64,000 nt of DNA from JAANXG01 sp034520625 (GTDB taxonomy: Bacteria; Pseudomonadota; Gammaproteobacteria; Arenicellales; JAANXG01). Both the position numbers and the translations under genes were made by a program. Shown piece after piece: positions 58,318 through 64,000 of the stretch; position 1 is the stretch's first letter; every line of letters starts with the position of its first letter. The DNA lies in NCBI GenBank assembly GCA_034520625.1, contig JAXHNI010000010.1:1-64000 (forward strand), read 5' to 3'. A model generated the notes under the pieces. That model saw only the letters and a program-made list of their open reading frames with translations. It had not been told where the DNA came from and searched no databases.

Positions 58318-60159
58318 ATGACTACAACACGTTCAGTAGCGCTGTACGCCATAGCCGCAGCGCTGTCCCCCGCCGCATACGCGGCCACCACGTCCACCAC
58401 CACTCCCGAAATCGTCGTCACGGCGACCCGTACCCCGCTGGATGCCAGCCAGGTCGCCGCGTCCACCACCGTCATCCGGCGCGAGGATATCGAGGAGCGC
58501 CAGGTCGATACCCTGCCCGAGCTGTTCCGCGGGATCCCCGGCATCGATATCGCCGAAACCGGCGGACCCGGAAAAACCACGACGCTGTTCCTGCGCGGCA
58601 CGGAGTCGGACCACGTGCTGGTCCTGGTCAACGGCGTGCGGGTCGGATCCGTATCCGCCGGCCTGACGTCGTTCGAAGTCATTCCGGTGGAGCACATCGA
58701 ACGCATCGAGATCGTGCGCGGTCCGCGGGCCAGCCAATGGGGCTCGGAAGCCATCGGCGGCGTCATACAGATCTTCACGCGCAGCGGCGAAGGCCTGAAC
58801 AGCGGCGGCGCCCGCTTCGAAGCCGGCGCGGGCGCCGGGTCCTACAATACCTACAAGGGTCACGCGTCCACGGCGGGAAGCAACGGGCCGAGCCACTACC
58901 AGGCCTCCGTCGCCTACCTGGACACCGGCGGCTTCGACGCCCGGCAGCCGATCCCCGGGGCTTTCGGCTTCGATCAGCCGGACGACGACGGCTACGACAA
59001 CGTATCCGTTCACCTGCGGGGCGGACACCGCTTCAACAACGATCTCGATATGGAAGCGTTCCTGCTCCGGGCCCAGGGTACCTCGGAATTCGACGGCTCT
59101 TTCCAGGACGAGAGCGATTTCGTTCAACAGGTACTCGGCGTCCGTTCCACGTGGCAGGTTACGAACGACTGGGGCCTGAGCTTCCGGATCGGCGAGAACC
59201 GCGACGAAACGGAGAACTTCGCACCGGACGGTTCCTTCGCCTCGCGTTTCGACAGCAAGCGGCGGGAAGCCTCGGTGGTCAGCGATTTCGACCTCGCGCC
59301 GGAGCAGCTGTTCACTGTCGGCGTGGACTACCGCGACGACCGGCTCGATTCCAACAACGACTTCACCGAATCGTCCCGTGACAACAAGGGCGTGTTCGCC
59401 CAGTACCTTGGCACTTTCGACATCCATACTCTAGCCCTCTCCGTTCGCCACGACGACAACGAGGCATTCGGAAGTGAGACCACCGGCGGTCTGGGCTGGA
59501 GCACGAATCTGCCCGCCGGCATCAAGCTGTACGCCTCCTACGGCACGGCGTTCAAGACGCCCTCGTTCAACGAGCTCTACTTCCCGGGCTTCGGCAACCC
59601 GGCACTGGACCCCGAAACGTCCGAATCCATGGAAGTGGGCGTCGAAGGCCGGTCCGGGGGGGTATGGTGGAGTCTGCGCGCCTATCGAACGGACATCGAC
59701 GACCTGATCGCGACGGTGTTCGATACGGGCACCGGCACATCTTTCCCTCGCAACGTCGACCGGGCCCGGATCGAAGGCGTCGAGGCCGAAGTCGAGACCG
59801 CCGTCGCCGGCTTCGACATATCGGCCTCGCTGAACGTCATGGACCCCGTGGACCGGGAAACCGGCAACCAGCTCCCGCGGCGCCCCGAGACCTCGCTGAC
59901 GCTGAACGTCAGCCGCACCTTCGAGCGCCTGCGTCTCGGCGGCCGGCTGGTCGCCCAGGACAACCGCTTCGACGACGTGGACAACACTATCGAGGTGGAC
60001 AGCTTCGTCACCATGGACCTGACCGCCGATTACGAGCTGCGCCCGGACCTGTTCCTGCGCGCCAAAATCGGCAATGTCTTCGACGAGGACTACGAGACCG
60101 TAGCGACCTTCAACTCGCCCAGCCGCCACGCCTTCGTATCTTTGCTGTATAGGAATTGA
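58318..60159 (+). CDS. btuB: TonB-dependent vitamin B12 receptor BtuB-type
   Basis: About 613 residues from ATG 58318 (GGAGA seven bases upstream). A signal peptide ends near AYAA, followed by the TonB box EIVVTAT. The plug domain has TTTLFLRGTESDHVLVLVNG and IERIEIVRGPRASQWGSEAI; the rest is a 22-strand beta-barrel ending with the aromatic-type C-terminus FVSLLYRN. Controlled by the riboswitch before it. Imports cobalamin across the outer membrane with energy from TonB-ExbBD. No other cobalamin genes (btuCDF, cob) are nearby, so the unit looks like an insertion of one riboswitch-gene module. Confidence 0.96.
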   Translation: MTTTRSVALYAIAAALSPAAYAATTSTTTPEIVVTATRTPLDASQVAASTTVIRREDIEERQVDTLPELFRGIPGIDIAETGGPGKTTTLFLRGTESDHVLVLVNGVRVGSVSAGLTSFEVIPVEHIERIEIVRGPRASQWGSEAIGGVIQIFTRSGEGLNSGGARFEAGAGAGSYNTYKGHASTAGSNGPSHYQASVAYLDTGGFDARQPIPGAFGFDQPDDDGYDNVSVHLRGGHRFNNDLDMEAFLLRAQGTSEFDGSFQDESDFVQQVLGVRSTWQVTNDWGLSFRIGENRDETENFAPDGSFASRFDSKRREASVVSDFDLAPEQLFTVGVDYRDDRLDSNNDFTESSRDNKGVFAQYLGTFDIHTLALSVRHDDNEAFGSETTGGLGWSTNLPAGIKLYASYGTAFKTPSFNELYFPGFGNPALDPETSESMEVGVEGRSGGVWWSLRAYRTDIDDLIATVFDTGTGTSFPRNVDRARIEGVEAEVETAVAGFDISASLNVMDPVDRETGNQLPRRPETSLTLNVSRTFERLRLGGRLVAQDNRFDDVDNTIEVDSFVTMDLTADYELRPDLFLRAKIGNVFDEDYETVATFNSPSRHAFVSLLYRN

Positions 60160-60312
60160 ACACGTCTATTGTTCTTCCCCTCACCCCAACCCTCTCCCCC
60201 AGAGGGGGAGAGGGAGGTGTAATGGGGCGATCGACATAGCACGACATCCAAACGCAGGGTCCCCTCGCCCCCGCAGGGGGAGAGGGACAGGGTGAGGGGA
60301 CAGACAATCAGA
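60157..60312. repeat. Palindromic intergenic repeat, family A, copy 4
   Basis: Reverse orientation to copy 1: CCCCTCACCCCAACCCTCTC, CCCCAGAGGGGGAGAGGG, central ATAGCACGACATCCAAACG, then GGTCCCCTCGCCCCCGCAGG and GGTGAGGGGACAGACAATC. It follows the btuB stop directly. Confidence 0.88.
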
Positions 60313-60381
60313 CAAACCTTCGCAAATCGCGGGACCCGCACCACGGTCGCGGGACCACCGCATTTTCGCCATAATCGGGGC

Positions 60382-61488
60382 ATGTCCGAGACACTGAAAA
60401 TCGTGGTGGGCCTGTCCGGCGGGGTGGATTCCTCGGTGGCCGCCCTGCGGCTGCTGGAAGCGGGCCACGACGTCCACGGACTGTTCATGAAGAACTGGGA
60501 GGAGGACGACGACCGGGAGTACTGCGCGGCCCTCGCGGACCTCGAGGATGCCCGGGCGGTGGCCGACAGGCTCGGCATCCCCCTCCACACCATCAACTTT
60601 TCCCATGAGTACTGGGAACGTGTATTCACCCGCTTCCTCGAGGAATACAAAGCCGGCCTGACTCCCAATCCGGACGTCCTGTGCAACCGGGAAATCAAGT
60701 TCAAGGAGTTCCTCGAGCATGCCGCCACCCTCGATGCCGACGCCATCGCCACCGGACACTACGCCGGCAGCCGGCGGGAAGCGGACGGCTGCACGCTCCT
60801 GCGCGGCCGGGACCGGGGCAAGGACCAGAGTTATTTCCTCTACACCCTGGGCCAGCGGCAGCTGGATCGGGCTCTGTTCCCCCTGGCGGCGATGGAAAAG
60901 ACCGAGGTGCGCGAGGCGGCCCGGCGGGCCGGACTGGCCACTTCCGGGAAAAAAGACAGCACGGGGATCTGTTTCATCGGCGAGCGGCGGTTCCGGGAAT
61001 TCCTGGCCCGCTACCTCGAGCCGAATCCCGGAGAGATCCGGGATAGCGCCGGACACGTGCTGGGCGGCCACGATGGCTTGATGTACTACACCCTGGGCCA
61101 GCGCCAGGGGCTGGGCATCGGCGGCGCCGGAGCGCCCTGGTACGTCGTGCGCAAGGACCTTGAGACCAATGTCCTGTACGTTGCCCAGGGACATGATCAC
61201 CCGGCACTGTTCAGCCGCTGGCTCACCGCGGGGGAGCTGTCGTGGGTGGCGGGGACCCCGCCGTCGGCACCGTTTCGCTGCACCGCCCGGATACGCTACC
61301 GGCAGCCCGACCAGGACTGCCTCATCGAGTCACTGGAGCGGGACCACTGCCGCGTGCGCTTCGACGCGCCCCAAAGAGCCGTCACCCCGGGCCAGTCGGT
61401 GGTCTTCTACGACGGCGAGACCTGCCTGGGCGGCGGCGTCATCCGCGACTGCGAGGCACTGGCGGCGCCGATGACCACCGCAGCTTAA
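60382..61488 (+). CDS. mnmA: tRNA 2-thiouridine synthesis protein MnmA
   Basis: About 368 residues from ATG 60382. VVGLSGGVDSSVAALRLLE is the PP-loop ATP-binding motif; NPDVLCNREIKF contains the first catalytic cysteine, and GICFIGERRFREFL the second. Activates U34 of tRNA-Lys, Glu and Gln for sulfur transfer. Normal length. In many gammaproteobacteria hflD sits between mnmA and purB; it is absent here. Confidence 0.97.
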   Translation: MSETLKIVVGLSGGVDSSVAALRLLEAGHDVHGLFMKNWEEDDDREYCAALADLEDARAVADRLGIPLHTINFSHEYWERVFTRFLEEYKAGLTPNPDVLCNREIKFKEFLEHAATLDADAIATGHYAGSRREADGCTLLRGRDRGKDQSYFLYTLGQRQLDRALFPLAAMEKTEVREAARRAGLATSGKKDSTGICFIGERRFREFLARYLEPNPGEIRDSAGHVLGGHDGLMYYTLGQRQGLGIGGAGAPWYVVRKDLETNVLYVAQGHDHPALFSRWLTAGELSWVAGTPPSAPFRCTARIRYRQPDQDCLIESLERDHCRVRFDAPQRAVTPGQSVVFYDGETCLGGGVIRDCEALAAPMTTAA

Positions 61489-61492
61489 TGTA

Positions 61493-61652
61493 AACATCTG
61501 TTGTTTTTCCCCTCACCCCAACCCTCTCCCCCGGAGGGGGAGAGGGAGCAGGATCGGATCAATAGACACAGCACGACACCCAAACGCAGGGTCCCCTCGC
61601 CCCCACCGGGGGAGAGGGACAGGGTGAGGGGACAAACAATCTCCCTTCCTTC
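61493..61652. repeat. Palindromic intergenic repeat, family A, copy 5
   Basis: Same orientation as copy 4: TTTTTCCCCTCACCCCAACC, CCCCCGGAGGGGGAGAGG, central ACACAGCACGACACCCAAACG, then GGTCCCCTCGCCCCCACCGG and GGTGAGGGGACAAACAATC. Located between mnmA and the convergent kinase-like gene. Confidence 0.88.
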
Positions 61653-61663
61653 ACCAGCAGGCG

Positions 61664-62338
61664 TTACACCGATCGCGTAAACAGCTTGCGCGTGACATCA
61701 CGGATCACGATGCCGGTCCGCCTCAGCGCTCGGTGAAGGGGCGAACGGTGCTCCAGGAGCGGCCGTTCGCTCTCCGTTACCAGGTCCGGTGCCACGATGG
61801 ACTTCAGCTTGATCACGGCCTTACGATCGACGCCGCAGCACAATCCGAACAGCCACCTGCCCGGCGGATTCCAGGGCCGCGAGTCGTGCACGCTGGCCAC
61901 GAAATCCACGAGAACTGGCTCGCCGGCTTCGTCCACCAGGGTATTACCGGGACTGCGCAGGTCGCAGTGGGCAACCCCCCGCTCGTGCATGGCGTCCAGC
62001 AGCCGGTCCAGCGCCGCAAAGAACGCCGGCCAGTCGGAATGCGCGGCTCTGGTGATGGGCACCGCGGGAACGTATGCCATCAGCACCGAACGGCTGTCCG
62101 GCCGCTCGAGCAGGTCGGGCACGCCCGCGAGGCCGTGAAGCCGGCGCAGCGCCCGGGCTTCACGCCAGGCGAGCAGTGGGCCCAGCAGGCGCGCGAAGGT
62201 TGCATCGCAGCCGTTCTGGTCCTTGAGTATCGCCTCGCCGTCGCCGCAGCGGACGCGAAGAACGTCCGGGCGCGATCCGCCGCCCCGCCGCAGAACCTCC
62301 AGCGTGCCGGCGCGCAGCGATGTCAGATCGATTCCCAT
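61664..62338 (-). CDS. Lipopolysaccharide kinase / RIO-like protein
   Basis: A 224-residue kinase-fold protein. EAILKDQNG holds the ATP lysine, AHCDLRSPGNTLVD is the HxDLxxxN catalytic loop and VLVDFVASV the DFG-like aspartate, all intact. The order and short length fit Kdo kinase/RIO-type small kinases. Likely phosphorylates a sugar of lipid A/core or a small molecule. It sits on the opposite strand between mnmA and purB, where hflD is found in relatives. Confidence 0.8.
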   Translation of the reverse strand: MGIDLTSLRAGTLEVLRRGGGSRPDVLRVRCGDGEAILKDQNGCDATFARLLGPLLAWREARALRRLHGLAGVPDLLERPDSRSVLMAYVPAVPITRAAHSDWPAFFAALDRLLDAMHERGVAHCDLRSPGNTLVDEAGEPVLVDFVASVHDSRPWNPPGRWLFGLCCGVDRKAVIKLKSIVAPDLVTESERPLLEHRSPLHRALRRTGIVIRDVTRKLFTRSV

Positions 62339-62454
62339 GGCAACCCGCGAAACGTGAGCACCGGCGGCCGCTGTCCGGCGTGGGCGCCCGCTGTGGGGCG
62401 GATTGGCTGTGTTAATATTCCCGTCGTCACACCGACCGGCCTTTCCACCCTTCT

Positions 62455-63837
62455 ATGAGCGACAACTCCGCAATCGACCCGCTGCTGGCCATCAGCCCGC
62501 TGGACGGACGCTATGCCGGCAAGCTGGCCGATCTGCGGCCGCGATTCAGCGAATACGGCCTGATCCGCTACCGGGTCCGGGTCGAGATCGAATGGCTGAT
62601 CAGCCTGTCCCGATGCCCGGACATCGCCGAAGTCCCGGCGTTTGCCCCGGCGGCCGTCGACGCGCTGCGCGAATTGTACACCGGATTCGGACTCGCCGAT
62701 GCCAGGGCCGTCAAGGCCTCCGAGGCCGTGACCAACCATGATGTGAAGGCGGTGGAATACTTCCTCAAGGAACGCTGCGCGGCGATCGCCGACGTCGAGC
62801 CGGTGCTGGAATTCATTCATTTCGCCTGCACGTCCGAGGACATCAACAACCTCGCCTACGCCCTGATGCTCAAGGATGCCCTCGACGAGCTGTTGTTACC
62901 CGCCATGCATGACGTCCAGGGAGAGCTGGGCGCCCTCGCCGGGGCCAACCGCGGCGTCGGCATGCTCGCCCGCACCCACGGCCAGCCCGCGTCCCCCACC
63001 ACCCTCGGCAAGGAGTTTCTCAACGTCGCCGACCGTCTCGCCACGCAGCTCCACTATATTGACCACCTGGACATGGTCGGCAAGCTCAACGGTGCCACCG
63101 GGAATTTCAACGCCCACCTGGCAGCGTATCCGGAAGTCGACTGGATGACGCTGTCCCGGTCCTTCGTCGAGGACCTGGGGCTGAGGTGGAATCCCCACAC
63201 CACCCAGATCGAGCCCCATGATTACATGGCCGAGCTGTTCCACGCCATGTCGCGCTACAACACGATCCTGCTGGATTTCAACCGCGACGTATGGAGCTAT
63301 ATATCGATCGGCTACTTCCGCCAGCGCAGCGTCCAGGGCGAAGTGGGCTCGTCCACCATGCCGCACAAGATCAATCCCATCGATTTCGAGAATGCCGAGG
63401 GCAACCTCGGCCTGGCCAACGCCTTGTTCACCCATCTCGCCGGAAAGCTGCCGGTCAGCCGGTGGCAGCGCGACCTGAGCGACTCCACCGTCCTGCGCAA
63501 CATCGGCGTGGCCTTCGGCTACTCCATGCTGGCCTACCAGTCCACGCTCAAGGGCCTGGGCAGGCTCGAGGCCGACCGCGGCCGGATCGAGGCGGACCTC
63601 GAGGACAACTGGGCGGTGCTGGCCGAAGCGATCCAGACCGTCATGCGCCGGTACGGCGTGCCCCAGCCCTACGAGAAGCTCAAGGCGCTCACCCGCGGCA
63701 AGGGCACCATCTCGGCCGAAGACCTGCATCGATTCATACATTCCCTGGAACTGCCCGAAGAGGCCCGGGAACGGCTGCTGGCGCTCACGCCGTCGAGCTA
63801 CACCGGCAACGCCGAACAGCAGGTTGAGCGGTCATGA
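62455..63837 (+). CDS. purB: Adenylosuccinate lyase
   Basis: A 460-residue enzyme. It begins with LLAISPLDGRYAGKLADLRP, the E. coli-type PurB start. Signature SSTMPHKINPIDFENAEGN (mobile loop with catalytic serine) and FACTSEDINNLAYALML and RTHGQPASPTTLGKEF (catalytic histidine) are intact. Acts twice in purine synthesis, removing fumarate from SAICAR and adenylosuccinate. The stop overlaps the next gene start as ATGA. Confidence 0.98.
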   Translation: MSDNSAIDPLLAISPLDGRYAGKLADLRPRFSEYGLIRYRVRVEIEWLISLSRCPDIAEVPAFAPAAVDALRELYTGFGLADARAVKASEAVTNHDVKAVEYFLKERCAAIADVEPVLEFIHFACTSEDINNLAYALMLKDALDELLLPAMHDVQGELGALAGANRGVGMLARTHGQPASPTTLGKEFLNVADRLATQLHYIDHLDMVGKLNGATGNFNAHLAAYPEVDWMTLSRSFVEDLGLRWNPHTTQIEPHDYMAELFHAMSRYNTILLDFNRDVWSYISIGYFRQRSVQGEVGSSTMPHKINPIDFENAEGNLGLANALFTHLAGKLPVSRWQRDLSDSTVLRNIGVAFGYSMLAYQSTLKGLGRLEADRGRIEADLEDNWAVLAEAIQTVMRRYGVPQPYEKLKALTRGKGTISAEDLHRFIHSLELPEEARERLLALTPSSYTGNAEQQVERS

Positions 63838-64000
63838 CGGACAACAACCTGTCATACGACGAGTCCGGGTCCGGGCGAATGCTGGTCGACGGCAACACCG
63901 CCATGAACGAGTGCATCGAACGGATGTTCCTGGCCTGCCGCAGCAACATCCAGGTACGCGCACGCCGCCTCGATTACGATTTCTATTTCAGCCAGGCATT
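63834..64000 (+). CDS. Partial gene running off the window edge
   Basis: Starts with an ATGA overlap at the purB stop. The visible 55 residues include MNECIERMFLACRSNIQVRA and LDYDFYFSQ. The pattern fits DUF7931-type proteins or the GNAT-linked proteins that follow purB in pseudomonads, but the fragment is too short for certainty. Confidence 0.6.
   Translation, partial: MTDNNLSYDESGSGRMLVDGNTAMNECIERMFLACRSNIQVRARRLDYDFYFSQA

Noticed and set aside
1..64000. A CRISPR array or prophage
   Set aside because: No regularly spaced direct repeats of 23-40 bp and no integrase, terminase, capsid or Cas-like genes.

Overview
The window reads as one chromosomal segment of a GC-rich gammaproteobacterium, probably a free-living heterotroph. 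Evidence is the conserved gene neighbourhoods (purM-purN-DUF3108, pgsA/hda, clpA-clpS-cspD, nudJ-mnmA-purB), bacterial-type prolyl-tRNA synthetase, a cobalamin riboswitch before a TonB receptor, and several families of short palindromic intergenic repeats. I cannot place the genus. No tRNA, rRNA, CRISPR array, prophage or intact transposase gene was found.

Layout. 1-5.9 kb is an AT-richer surface-polysaccharide segment: a GT25 glycosyltransferase fused to a sulfotransferase, a second sulfotransferase, a large membrane glycosyltransferase and a small Tat-like, proline-tailed protein. 6.0-7.1 kb holds a ParS/RES toxin-antitoxin pair whose toxin tail runs through a REP-like repeat. 7.1-9.9 kb holds a NUDIX-metallo-beta-lactamase fusion and an alpha/beta hydrolase. 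10.1-23 kb is an amino-acid-derivative and peptide locus: a frameshifted ArgE-like peptidase, an N-acylamino acid racemase/OSBS-family enzyme, an RpiR regulator, a five-gene Dpp-type ABC transporter, an unknown protein, a carbamoylase-type M20 amidohydrolase and an AvtA-type aminotransferase. 23-30.6 kb holds small redox, regulatory and membrane genes, PanE, a DMT exporter and D-amino-acid dehydrogenase DadA. 30.7-33.3 kb encodes a large membrane pseudokinase with Sel1 repeats. 33.4-38.3 kb has GabD, a class V aminotransferase, PPK2, PaiB and a LysE exporter.

From 38.9 kb the content is mostly housekeeping: rhomboid protease, ProS, lytic transglycosylase, acylphosphatase, a PilZ-like protein, a LysM lipoprotein, ArsC, WrbA, Hda, PgsA, PurM, PurN, DUF3108, ClpA, ClpS, CspD, isocitrate lyase with a divergent LysR regulator, a CsgG-like protein, NudJ, riboswitch-BtuB, MnmA, a kinase-like protein and PurB.

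The strongest unusual signals are (1) a family of palindromic intergenic elements with a conserved core and stem arms that change sequence between copies yet stay complementary, (2) a pseudokinase lacking both the VAIK lysine and the DFG aspartate, (3) the GT25-sulfotransferase fusion, (4) the RES toxin extended by a repeat, and (5) the D-/N-acyl amino acid utilisation locus with a single-base lesion in its peptidase gene.
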